DNA of 6,359 nt from JAHBVH01 sp034437715 (GTDB lineage: Bacteria > Chloroflexota > Anaerolineae > Caldilineales > Caldilineaceae): contig DAOTTR010000488.1 in the NCBI GenBank assembly GCA_034437715.1, forward strand, positions 1 to 6,359, read 5' to 3'. Each line of letters opens with the position of its first letter. The stretch's first letter is position 1. This document shows positions 1 through 6,275 of the stretch, piece by piece. The position numbers and the translations under genes are program-made. The notes below the pieces were generated by a model. That model was not told the origin of the DNA. It made no database searches and was given only the letters and a program-made list of their open reading frames with translations.

Positions 1-22
1 CGCTTGCCAAACAAAATCATGC

Positions 23-90
23 GTAGGGGTGGCCTCGCAGCCGGCCCGCGTTTGGCTCGCTGCGAACGGGCGGCTGCAAGCCGCCCCTAC
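23..90. repeat. Nested GC-rich intergenic inverted repeat
   Basis: The left arm (23-48, beginning GTAGGGG) and the right arm (67-90, ending CCCCTAC) are imperfect reverse complements around a spacer of about 18 bp. The right arm is itself a perfect hairpin: GGGCGGCT at 68-75, a GCA loop, and AGCCGCCC at 79-86. The left arm holds a poorer version of the same structure. From memory, elements of the form GTAGGGGCGGCTTGCAGCC are scattered between genes in many Chloroflexota and some other bacteria; I cannot confirm the copy number here. It lies downstream of the minus-strand amidohydrolase gene and could help to end or stabilise its transcript, but no T-run follows the hairpin, so it is not a classical intrinsic terminator. 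Confidence 0.75.
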
Positions 91-120
91 TGGATACTTA
101 TTTCTTTCTACTGTCCTTAG

Positions 121-207
121 GGTCTGTCCAGAAATAAAATAGTGAATTTACGTGATGTTACCCAAGTAAATCTGTCTAAAATCATCCATGTTATTCTTGG
201 ACAGACA
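121..207. mobile_element. Putative MITE-like element with terminal inverted repeats and CTTAG target duplication
   Basis: The ends are imperfect inverted repeats. GTCTGTCCAGAAATAA at 122-137 matches the reverse complement of 191-206 at 14 of 16 positions. The element is directly flanked by CTTAG at 116-120 and 208-212, which is what a 5-bp target-site duplication would look like. Inside there is a shorter stem (ATTTAC at 146-151 with GTAAAT at 166-171). At about 87 bp it has no coding capacity and would need a transposase in trans. I cannot assign the parent insertion-sequence family. The right CTTAG contains the TAA stop codon (reverse strand, 209-211) of the neighbouring amidohydrolase gene. 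An alternative is a hairpin-forming transcription end that is flanked by CTTAG by chance. Confidence 0.55.
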
Positions 208-208
208 C

Positions 209-1462
209 TTAGCAGCATTTATGCGGTTGCCCCGCCCCGCTAGTCGTGGCAACCATGGCCGTGGGCGTATGGCCCCGTTCGATTAACGCCCGTTGATTTT
301 CGCCCATTTCGATCCACGGCATGGGCGCATCGTAGCTAGCACGCACGGCTTCGCGCCCATTGATAATGGTCAGCGTATTCGTGAGCAACTGCTTGCCCTG
401 GCGTGGCTGCATGTGAATGTCATAGAAGGTAAAGTCCCCCTCTTCAATCTTCCACAGCGCGACATCGGCCAACGCGCCAGGGCGCAGGGTGCCAATTTCC
501 TGCTGCATCCCCATGACCTCGGCGGGGCGAATGGTGGCAGCGGCAATCACCGCTTCCAATGACATGCCCAATGCTAGGAACTTACTGAGACAGGTGGGCA
601 GATCAAAGAGTGGGCCGTGGATGCTGAATTGGTGAATGTCCGACGAGATCACATGCGGTAGATAACCGGCGTCGATCAGCGACGCGCCGGTCTCAAAGGA
701 GAATGAGCCTGCACCATGCCCAATATCCATGACCACACCCATGTCCCATGCGCGCTTGGCGGCTTCGAGTAGCTTGCCACCCTGGTCGATAATCCGCATG
801 GATTGGCCGGTAAAACAGTGCGTCAAGATGTCGCCGGGGCGTAACAATTCCAGCACTTCGATTAATTCGGGCGGGCCTTTGCCAATGTGGGCCATCAGCG
901 GCATCGAGCAACGCTCGGCGGCGATCCGCCCGCGCCGGAGACCCTCGACGCCCGTCCCACTGGTTGTGCTGCTGTCAATGCGCACTTTTACGCCCAAGAT
1001 CAGATCGCGGTTGAGATCGATCAGCTTGCAGCAGAGATCCACATCCATATAATTGAGATTGGCCAGCTCCCAAGTCGAAGCTGTCAACCCAATCGACGAG
1101 ATGTTGAGCAGCGCATAAATGCGCGCATCCGCCGGTTTGACAATAAATTCGCGGAAGCCCGGAAAGTTATACGCGCCTGCCGAACCAACATCGAGCCACG
1201 TCGTGACACCGGTGCGTGCCGCCACGGGATCGGCGCGGATCCCCCAACAGGTTGCACTATGGTAGACATGCGTGTGCAGATCAACCAACCCTGGCGTGAT
1301 GGTTTGCCCGGTTGCGTCGATTACACGGGCGGCTGACTCTGCCGAAAGATTGGCCTCCACCACAGCAATACGATTGCGTTTAATGGCGACGTCCAACCGT
1401 CCTCGGTAGCCGCCACCCGGATCAACTACCTCACCACCTTTAATGAGTAAATCAAATTGCAT
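209..1462 (-). CDS. Amidohydrolase/deacetylase family metallohydrolase
   Basis: This 417-residue cytoplasmic enzyme belongs to the amidohydrolase superfamily (a TIM barrel with a binuclear metal centre, close to dihydroorotase and D-aminoacylase). The sequence has an N-terminal small beta domain (about 1-55), then PGLVDLHTH with metal ligands H63 and H65, a likely carboxylated bridging lysine K159 in LGVKVRID, H192 in MAHIGKGP, H215 in LTHCFTG and the catalytic aspartate D275 in SSDIH. The C-terminal TLRPGALADVAL (about 325-336) is the usual return to the beta domain. All key residues are present, so it should be active. The layout resembles the Atu3266/EF0837 group, whose studied members act on N-acetyl or O-acetyl substrates; the substrate here is unknown. 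A tail of roughly 20 residues extends beyond the usual end. The ATG start precedes a canonical first strand (FDLLIKGGEVVDP), although no strong Shine-Dalgarno sequence is visible. It is divergent from the 1713 gene. Confidence 0.9.
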   Translation of the reverse strand: MQFDLLIKGGEVVDPGGGYRGRLDVAIKRNRIAVVEANLSAESAARVIDATGQTITPGLVDLHTHVYHSATCWGIRADPVAARTGVTTWLDVGSAGAYNFPGFREFIVKPADARIYALLNISSIGLTASTWELANLNYMDVDLCCKLIDLNRDLILGVKVRIDSSTTSGTGVEGLRRGRIAAERCSMPLMAHIGKGPPELIEVLELLRPGDILTHCFTGQSMRIIDQGGKLLEAAKRAWDMGVVMDIGHGAGSFSFETGASLIDAGYLPHVISSDIHQFSIHGPLFDLPTCLSKFLALGMSLEAVIAAATIRPAEVMGMQQEIGTLRPGALADVALWKIEEGDFTFYDIHMQPRQGKQLLTNTLTIINGREAVRASYDAPMPWIEMGENQRALIERGHTPTAMVATTSGAGQPHKCC

Positions 1463-1516
1463 GGTTCATCTATCTAGGTTTTATACCAATGGATAACTTG
1501 AGATTTATTGGTTGCT

Positions 1517-1545
1517 AGTGTATCCTAGCTTTTCTTGGAAAGCAA
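1517..1545 (-). promoter_or_regulatory. Weak candidate promoter for the amidohydrolase gene
   Basis: Read on the minus strand, TTGCTT (1545-1540) and TACACT (1522-1517) are separated by exactly 17 bp and lie about 55 bp upstream of the amidohydrolase start. The -35 match to consensus is poor (3 of 6) and the -10 match is moderate (4 of 6). This is only a candidate based on spacing; no better pair was seen in the intergenic region. Confidence 0.2.
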
Positions 1546-1647
1546 ACCCATTTTTCCTTCCCCTGATTGACCCATTGTATAGCCCGTTATATTGACAATT
1601 GCGGTATCTTGTTGGCATCACCGCTAGTGCTCTACCAAAAAATCCCC

Positions 1648-1653
1648 TATAAT
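1648..1653 (+). promoter_or_regulatory. Perfect -10 box (TATAAT) of the 1713 gene
   Basis: TATAAT lies 59 bp upstream of the chosen start codon at 1713. No convincing -35 hexamer sits 16-18 bp upstream, which would fit a promoter that needs an activator. A perfect TTGACA occurs at 1592-1597, but it is too far away (50 bp) to pair with this box. The expected transcription start, about 1660, falls at the edge of the palindrome at 1661-1674. Confidence 0.4.
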
Positions 1654-1660
1654 AAAAAGC

Positions 1661-1674
1661 ATGATTGCAATCAT
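1661..1674. promoter_or_regulatory. Perfect 14-bp palindrome, candidate operator
   Basis: ATGATTGCAATCAT is its own exact reverse complement. It starts 7 bp after the TATAAT box, at the likely transcription start of the plus-strand gene, where a bound dimeric repressor would block initiation. The regulator is not in this window and its family cannot be told from the site. A second, less perfect dyad, GCGGT (1601-1605) with ACCGC (1620-1624), lies upstream in the same divergent intergenic region. Confidence 0.45.
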
Positions 1675-1700
1675 ATTCACTGATAAAATTATTCCATGGC

Positions 1701-1706
1701 AAGGAA
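1701..1706 (+). promoter_or_regulatory. Shine-Dalgarno sequence that decides the start at 1713
   Basis: AAGGAA lies 6 nt before the ATG at 1713. The longer in-frame reading from an ATG at 1665 would begin inside the palindromic operator, at about the transcription start, and has no ribosome binding site, so 1713 is preferred. Confidence 0.6.
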
Positions 1707-1712
1707 CCGACC

Positions 1713-3632
1713 ATGCATAGGATTACTGCTAGCACACCCTGCTTCCCCCCACCCACCTGGGCGATCCTAGAACGCAAGCTGATCGATCTAATGAACCAAT
1801 CGACCGCGCCTTTCCTGGCGCATTACGTGCGCGCGGATGGCGAACTCATCTGGCGCGAGGGCGGCACTGGCTCACGCGACGGGGCTGATGACTTCTACGA
1901 AAGTGCCTTTAACTGGCCGCTCTTTTATCTGTTGGGCGGCGGCGATCATCTGCTGCAAGAGGGGCAACGCATCTGGGATGGTGTCACCCGCCAATTGACG
2001 CGCGCCGGCATGGTGCATAAAGAGTACGAATTGGGTTACGATCAATTTCACCAGGGCGAAAGTTATATCTATTTTTACTTTCTCTGCTTGGCCGATCCGA
2101 CCAATCCTGTGAACTTGGCACGGGCGCGGCGCTTTGCCGGTCTGTACATGAACGAAGATGCCGACGCGCCGAATTATGATCCCGAACACAAAATTATCCG
2201 CGCCGCACACAATGGCAGCGGTGGCCCGCGCTGGGGCTTTAGCGATGGCGAAGAACCGAGCTATGGCTGGGGCGCATCCATGCGTACCTATGGCTTGCCC
2301 TTCCATGATCTTGCGGGCATTGAACACTATGACGATCTGAAAGATCCGAGCAAGGCGCGCCAGATGGGCCAAGCCATGCATGAGCGCATGGGTAAAGGGG
2401 ATGTGGCCGGTAACCTGATTGTGACCAGTCTGGTTGCCAATGCCTATCTGATGACCGGCGACCCCAAATATCGCGACTGGATCACCGAATATGTCGACGC
2501 GTGGATCGCGCGTGCGCAAGCCAATGGTGGACTCTTGCCCGACAATGTGGGCATCTCCGGCCAGGTGGGCGAAGCGATGAATGGTCAATGGTATGGCGGG
2601 CTCTATGGCTGGACGTGGCCGCATGGCTATTACAACATTGGCATGGCCGCCACGGTGGCGGGGATCAATGCCTTTTTGCTCACCGGCAATGCCGATTACT
2701 TGGATCTGCCGCGCACGCAATTTGATCGCATTTGGGCATTGGGGGAAGAACGCGATGTGCGCGAATTGGAGATGAGCCTGGGCCATCATTGGTTGGGCGC
2801 GTTTGCTGGCCAGGAAGATGACTACCAGATGTTTGTGGCCCCCTATCGCTACGGCGATCATGGCTGGTTTGACTATCAACCGCTCTCGCCTGTCTATCCG
2901 ACAGCGCTCTGGAATATCTCCATGTCCGAGGCAGATTGGTTGCGCATTGAAGCGTTGCGCGCCGTCGAGAAATATGATTGGCGCACGGTTGTGCCCTATC
3001 GCAACAAGGAAGATGGCGGCCATGAACAACCCTGGCTGCGCTTTTTGGCTGGTGACAACCCCACCTATCCCGAAGAGATGTTGCGCGCCACCTATGGCAT
3101 GGTCATGCGCCGCTTGGCCTTGATTGCCCAAGATGAGGCCGATCTGAACCAAGTCTATATTCATCATTGGCAAGAACACAACCCCGTGATCTGTGAGGCG
3201 CTGGTACAACTGACCTTGGGCGCGCCGCAGATTATTTATAACGGCGGATTGTTGCATTGTCGCGTGCGCTATTTCGATGCCGACCGCCAACGCCCTGGCT
3301 TGCCCGACGATGTGGCCGCGCTCGTCGAGCAACTGACCGCAGAGCAGACGGTTGTGAAGCTGGTAAACCTGAGCTCCTTTGTCCAACGCCAGGTGATTGT
3401 CCAAGCGGGTGGCTTTGGCGAACACCGCTTCGAGGCAGTTACTTACGATGTGTGTACCAGCGACTATCCCGGTTCTAACAAAACCTATGCACCACCGCCC
3501 ATCACTACGCGCAGCGAAACTGTCGATCTGGCCGACCGCCATCTACTGGTGATGTTGCCACCTGGTACACAAATCACCCTAACCCTAGCCGTCAAACGTT
3601 ATGTAAATCAACCGACCTATGACTTACCCTGA
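1713..3632 (+). CDS. Putative (alpha/alpha)-barrel carbohydrate-active enzyme, specificity unknown
   Basis: This is a 639-residue protein without signal peptide or membrane segment, so probably cytoplasmic. Residues about 15-480 are helix-rich and dense in aromatic and acidic residues, as in six-hairpin glycosidases and polysaccharide lyases: DGADDFYESAFNWPLFYLLGG (55-75, with D60 and E63), EYELGYDQFHQGESYIYFYF (104-123), the Trp/Tyr-rich GQWYGGLYGWTWPHGYYNIG (291-310) and GLLPDNVG (273-280). These aromatic stretches could line a sugar-binding cleft. The last 130 or so residues (VVKLVNLSSF..., LLVMLPPGTQITLTL) look like a beta-sandwich, another common feature of such enzymes. I do not recognise a named glycoside hydrolase family and cannot identify catalytic residues firmly. 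The start at 1713 is chosen for its AAGGAA; an in-frame ATG at 1665 adds 16 residues. Divergence from a deacetylase-like gene suggests a shared catabolic role, which is inference. Confidence 0.8.
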   Translation: MHRITASTPCFPPPTWAILERKLIDLMNQSTAPFLAHYVRADGELIWREGGTGSRDGADDFYESAFNWPLFYLLGGGDHLLQEGQRIWDGVTRQLTRAGMVHKEYELGYDQFHQGESYIYFYFLCLADPTNPVNLARARRFAGLYMNEDADAPNYDPEHKIIRAAHNGSGGPRWGFSDGEEPSYGWGASMRTYGLPFHDLAGIEHYDDLKDPSKARQMGQAMHERMGKGDVAGNLIVTSLVANAYLMTGDPKYRDWITEYVDAWIARAQANGGLLPDNVGISGQVGEAMNGQWYGGLYGWTWPHGYYNIGMAATVAGINAFLLTGNADYLDLPRTQFDRIWALGEERDVRELEMSLGHHWLGAFAGQEDDYQMFVAPYRYGDHGWFDYQPLSPVYPTALWNISMSEADWLRIEALRAVEKYDWRTVVPYRNKEDGGHEQPWLRFLAGDNPTYPEEMLRATYGMVMRRLALIAQDEADLNQVYIHHWQEHNPVICEALVQLTLGAPQIIYNGGLLHCRVRYFDADRQRPGLPDDVAALVEQLTAEQTVVKLVNLSSFVQRQVIVQAGGFGEHRFEAVTYDVCTSDYPGSNKTYAPPPITTRSETVDLADRHLLVMLPPGTQITLTLAVKRYVNQPTYDLP

Positions 3633-3826
3633 TAACTGGGATCTGCATATACAGCACGGCCACTGGCTACAGCTTTATCTGTACGGCCAAAGTGTTAGTT
3701 GCGGATCACGGAATATACGTACTTGCTCGCCCATGGTTCAGATGGTAGGAACGCCGTCAATGACAAAGCCGTTTCCGGTTTAGATGCACAAAAATCGGAT
3801 AGGTCGCGCTAATACTATTGAAGCCA

Positions 3827-3835
3827 AAGGGAGGT
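3827..3835 (+). promoter_or_regulatory. Strong Shine-Dalgarno sequence that decides the start at 3841
   Basis: AAAGGGAGGT spans 3826-3835 and ends 5 nt before the ATG at 3841. An in-frame ATG at 3784 has no such site and would put 19 polar residues before the signal segment, so 3841 is the better start. Confidence 0.75.
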
Positions 3836-3840
3836 CGGGT

Positions 3841-4965
3841 ATGAAAAACTATGTAACCCAAATTTTCTTGTTTTGCGTAGCCACTGTTTCGCTCTATATC
3901 ATTATTCAGATCGCCAATCTGGCGGTGGCCCAACCACGTGGCGAGTCCATGGCCAATCGTATGCTGCCCGTTGGATATGCCTATGCCACGGCGACGCCAC
4001 CCATGCAGAATCTCCCTGTGCGGCTAGAGACGACGCGCACAGTCGCTGAATCGCTAGCCATGCTTGCTTCGCCCACCGTGGCTGAACCTTCGCCTACGGT
4101 ACCATCGCCAACGCCAACCGCCATGCTGGTGCCAACCCAGACGCCGGTCCCCTTGTTAAAGCTGACGCCGATTGGGGAAAGCGTTGTAGCGAGTAGCGCG
4201 CCTCTCCAGGCAGTACAAGCCGCCGCGATGGACAGTGCGCCGCCCGTTGCCAACGCGCTAGCCACGACTGATGTCGTGGAACCAGCCGTCCAGGCAGCCG
4301 TAGCCGGTTGCGCGCCAACCTCTACCAATGGCTATACCTTGATCCCCATGGAAGTGGCCGATGCCCAGCGGCCGGATAGCCAGCATGGAGATCTAAATCT
4401 GGGTTTGCGTGGCTATCAACCCAGCGGCGCTGCCAGCGAGTTTGTGAGCTATAATGGTGATCCGGATGCTGGCGCACCCCAGTGGGCTGGTCTATTTGCC
4501 GATCAGCGCCGCGCCGCCATTAGTAGTGTCTACCAGGTGCGCGATTGGCGTTGGGACTGTGGTGCACATGGCTGCGCCGCCGATTGGCTGACGAATTATG
4601 ATGTCACGCTGATGGGGGTGGCCACGGCTCCCGGTGAAGTTATCTCTGTGCCATCGCGCGGACCCGAAATCTATGGCGGTGGGTACATTGCTGTCGTTCT
4701 TTATGCCGAAGCCACGCGCCTGACCGTTGCCTATACACGCGATGGCACGGTTGCCCACGGCTACGCTGCCCATCTGGAAAATTTCTGTGTCGATCCAAAT
4801 CTGCTGGCGCAATACCGTGCGGGCAACGCCGGTGGTCGCCATGCATTGCCCGGATTGCACAACGGCCAAGCCGTCGGCACGGCCAGCAGTGGCGAACTCT
4901 TGGTCGCGATTCGCGACCGCGGCATGTTTATGGATCCACGCTCGGCGCGCGATTGGGCACGCTAA
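3841..4965 (+). CDS. Exported or membrane-anchored protein with Pro/Thr-rich linker and conserved C-terminal domain, unknown function
   Basis: In this 374-residue protein, residues 1-30 form a signal peptide or anchor: a short basic start (MKNY) and a hydrophobic stretch (IFLFCVATVSLYIIIQIANLAV), with a possible cleavage after AVA30. Residues about 48-155 are low-complexity and rich in Pro, Thr, Ala and Val (SPTVPSPTPTAMLVPTQTP), typical of an extracellular spacer. Residues 157-374 are a compact domain with four cysteines (C157, C240, C245, C316) that could form disulfides outside the cell. Its end, YAAHLENFCVDPNLL (308-322), NGQAVG (341-346) and LLVAIRDRGMFMDPRS (353-368), recalls the order of M23 endopeptidase motifs, but the C-terminal HLHFE signature is absent, so an active peptidase is unlikely. 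From memory, similar C-termini recur in uncharacterised Chloroflexota proteins. The gene stands alone, about 210 bp after its upstream neighbour. Confidence 0.8.
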   Translation: MKNYVTQIFLFCVATVSLYIIIQIANLAVAQPRGESMANRMLPVGYAYATATPPMQNLPVRLETTRTVAESLAMLASPTVAEPSPTVPSPTPTAMLVPTQTPVPLLKLTPIGESVVASSAPLQAVQAAAMDSAPPVANALATTDVVEPAVQAAVAGCAPTSTNGYTLIPMEVADAQRPDSQHGDLNLGLRGYQPSGAASEFVSYNGDPDAGAPQWAGLFADQRRAAISSVYQVRDWRWDCGAHGCAADWLTNYDVTLMGVATAPGEVISVPSRGPEIYGGGYIAVVLYAEATRLTVAYTRDGTVAHGYAAHLENFCVDPNLLAQYRAGNAGGRHALPGLHNGQAVGTASSGELLVAIRDRGMFMDPRSARDWAR

Positions 4966-5066
4966 GATTTTTGCGAGAACGCTGAAACGTAGCGTAAAAA
5001 GACTTAAAGAAAGTAGGCGAACGCATAGCACGCAAGTTAGTAAAACGGCAGACGATCAAGTAGATC

Positions 5067-5327
5067 ATGTTAGGTTTGCAGAACGATGGTGCAGCGCTGT
5101 ATATCCGTGTATCATGGCTGAGAGGTTCAATGATCGCAGTGTGACCACGGTGGCCAGTGGCACGCGTCAACCGTCCGCACCATCCTGGGTAATGGCTTCT
5201 ATGCTGGGCTCAGCCGTGGGGCAGCGTTGAAGTTGAAGGCTCACACCCAGCCATTGTCAGCCTTGATCTGTACGAACAAGCACACAGCCGCCTGGGCGTT
5301 CTCAAGCCGGGGCGCATTCCTCTATAG
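5067..5327 (+). pseudogene. Decayed large serine recombinase (internal deletion plus frameshifts)
   Basis: Fragments of one large serine recombinase (integrase/resolvase) follow in the right order but in three frames. First comes GAALYIRVS (5088-5114), the N-terminal strand ending in the motif whose serine is the catalytic nucleophile. Next, in another frame, is MAERFNDRSVTT (5114-5149), like the usual IAexLNxxGxxT. Then WHASTVRTILGNGFYAG (5158-5208) is a clear match to the WxxSTVRxIL.N..YAG core of the recombinase domain. Finally, back in the first frame, EGSHPAIVSLDLYEQAH (5235-5285) runs to a stop at 5325. The junction at 5114 implies loss of nearly the whole catalytic domain, and the zinc-ribbon/coiled-coil C-terminus is also absent. 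It cannot be functional. The rest of this gene-free stretch shows little: 4966-5066 has only a weak 5-bp hairpin, and 5328-5447 carries the promoter region of the next gene. Confidence 0.8.
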
Positions 5328-5368
5328 CCCCGATACGAGATACCAAAATGATAGAATTATGGTAGGTT

Positions 5369-5398
5369 TTGCATAGGTCGAGATCATAAATTTATGCT
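5369..5398 (+). promoter_or_regulatory. Candidate promoter of the matrixin gene
   Basis: TTGCAT (5369-5374) and TATGCT (5393-5398) are separated by 18 bp in AT-rich DNA, about 50 bp upstream of the start codon. Each hexamer matches the sigma-70-type consensus at about 4 of 6 positions. The placement is good and the match is modest. Confidence 0.3.
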
Positions 5399-5438
5399 AA
5401 GATAAAATTCTACTCTTCCTCTGCAAACCATTTCTATT

Positions 5439-5444
5439 GGAGGT
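5439..5444 (+). promoter_or_regulatory. Shine-Dalgarno sequence of the matrixin gene
   Basis: GGAGGT precedes the ATG at 5448 by only 3 nt, a slightly short but workable spacing. It supports 5448 over the in-frame ATGs at 5481 and 5496, which lack such a site. Confidence 0.65.
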
Positions 5445-5447
5445 ATT

Positions 5448-6263
5448 ATGTGGATCTATCAGAGATTCAAAGTAGATAAAATGAACAGTGACCGTATGAC
5501 TCAAGAGCGTATAGGACAACAGATATTAAGATTTGTAAAGTGGCTATTCCCTTTAGCAATTGTATTTACGCTTGTGGGCTTGGTGAAACTAGACGCACAA
5601 GCATATCGTATCTGGATACGTGCTTATGCAGCTAACAACACAACCTATGAAAGGGATGCAAGCTACGACGCCATGGGGGCAGCTTGGATCTCTGATGCTG
5701 ATACAGCAGTCAGTAACTGGAATACTTACTTTACCTTCAATCGCACTACTAGTGCAAACAAGCTTAGTGCAGTAGCGTTGGGCAGTAGTGCAGCATTGGG
5801 TGTTACAGATACATACGGTAATTCTGGCAATCCATACATGACTGGCTTTGATATGAGAATTAATACTAATAAAACCTGGCATGTAGGGACAGGTCCGCCA
5901 CCAGTCAATAGTCGTAACTTACGTACGGTACTTCGTCATGAGTTTGGCCACGCGTTAGGGTTGAAGCATTCTGATAATACTGCTTTTTTGATGCATTGTT
6001 GTCTTGCGCCAGTGACGGAAATCCCAGTTGATACTGATGCGGCCAATGGGGCAAACTTCTTATACAATCCTTTCAGTAGTCCCCCAATTCCAGAAGGGCC
6101 TGATCCTAATCATCTTGTAGGTTCGGGAGTTTATAATCAAACAAGTATTGACTTTGGCCACAAAGGAGCAGGTTGGACTTTAAGTAGCCCCTGGGCGCGT
6201 GCTTATACCCAGGATGTTGTCTATTCAAACGTTGACCGTTCTAGTAGATCCCGGCGTAAATAA
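5448..6263 (+). CDS. Exported matrixin-type (M10-like) zinc metalloprotease, probably C-terminally truncated
   Basis: In this 271-residue protein, a polar N-region of about 27 residues precedes a hydrophobic segment (28-47, FVKWLFPLAIVFTLVGLVKL) and a likely signal peptidase site after AQA52. The catalytic domain (about 53-206) contains RHEFGHALGLKHS, the metzincin HExxHxxGxxH motif with zinc ligands H164, H168 and H174 and the catalytic base E165, then a plausible Met-turn at FLMHCC (M182). WISDADTAVSNWN (80-92) fits the early helix of matrixins. No cysteine-switch propeptide is visible. After a proline-rich hinge (SSPPIPEGPDP, 210-220) comes a short region with GWTLSSPWARAYTQDVVYSN (242-261) that looks like the start of a beta-sandwich accessory domain, then a sudden basic end, SSRSRRK. 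This suggests truncation or frameshift. The gene is visibly richer in A+T than those to the left, consistent with acquisition by transfer. The substrate is unknown. Confidence 0.88.
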   Translation: MWIYQRFKVDKMNSDRMTQERIGQQILRFVKWLFPLAIVFTLVGLVKLDAQAYRIWIRAYAANNTTYERDASYDAMGAAWISDADTAVSNWNTYFTFNRTTSANKLSAVALGSSAALGVTDTYGNSGNPYMTGFDMRINTNKTWHVGTGPPPVNSRNLRTVLRHEFGHALGLKHSDNTAFLMHCCLAPVTEIPVDTDAANGANFLYNPFSSPPIPEGPDPNHLVGSGVYNQTSIDFGHKGAGWTLSSPWARAYTQDVVYSNVDRSSRSRRK

Positions 6264-6275
6264 GGTACCCTATTT

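Noticed and set aside
1592..1597. Perfect TTGACA as a -35 box for the 1713 gene
   Set aside because: No acceptable -10 hexamer lies 16-18 bp downstream (the sequence there is GCATCA), and the good TATAAT is 50 bp away.
1872..3542. Long minus-strand open frame (556 codons) opposite the 1713 gene
   Set aside because: It is a shadow of the GC-rich plus-strand gene: no ribosome binding site and no recognisable motifs, while the plus strand has a coherent protein and a Shine-Dalgarno sequence.
3619..3783. Short plus-strand open frame (54 codons, containing WDLHIQHGHWLQLYLYGQ) overlapping the end of the 1713 gene
   Set aside because: It has no ribosome binding site, is short and has no recognised family. 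It could be translationally coupled or a relic, but the evidence is too thin to call it a gene.
4070..4160. Repeated CCAACG/CCGACG-like units considered as a tandem repeat or CRISPR-like array
   Set aside because: They are simply Pro/Thr codons of the low-complexity linker, without constant repeat length or spacers.
4979..4995. Hairpin ACGCT-gaaacgt-AGCGT after the exported protein gene, considered as a terminator
   Set aside because: The stem is only 5 bp and is followed by A residues rather than T residues, so it does not fit an intrinsic terminator on the plus strand.
4727..5230. Plus-strand 167-codon open frame overlapping the end of the exported protein gene and running into the gap
   Set aside because: It starts inside the 3841-4965 gene in another frame and its sequence is not protein-like over most of its length; only a short stretch near 5114-5149 is meaningful, as part of the recombinase fossil.
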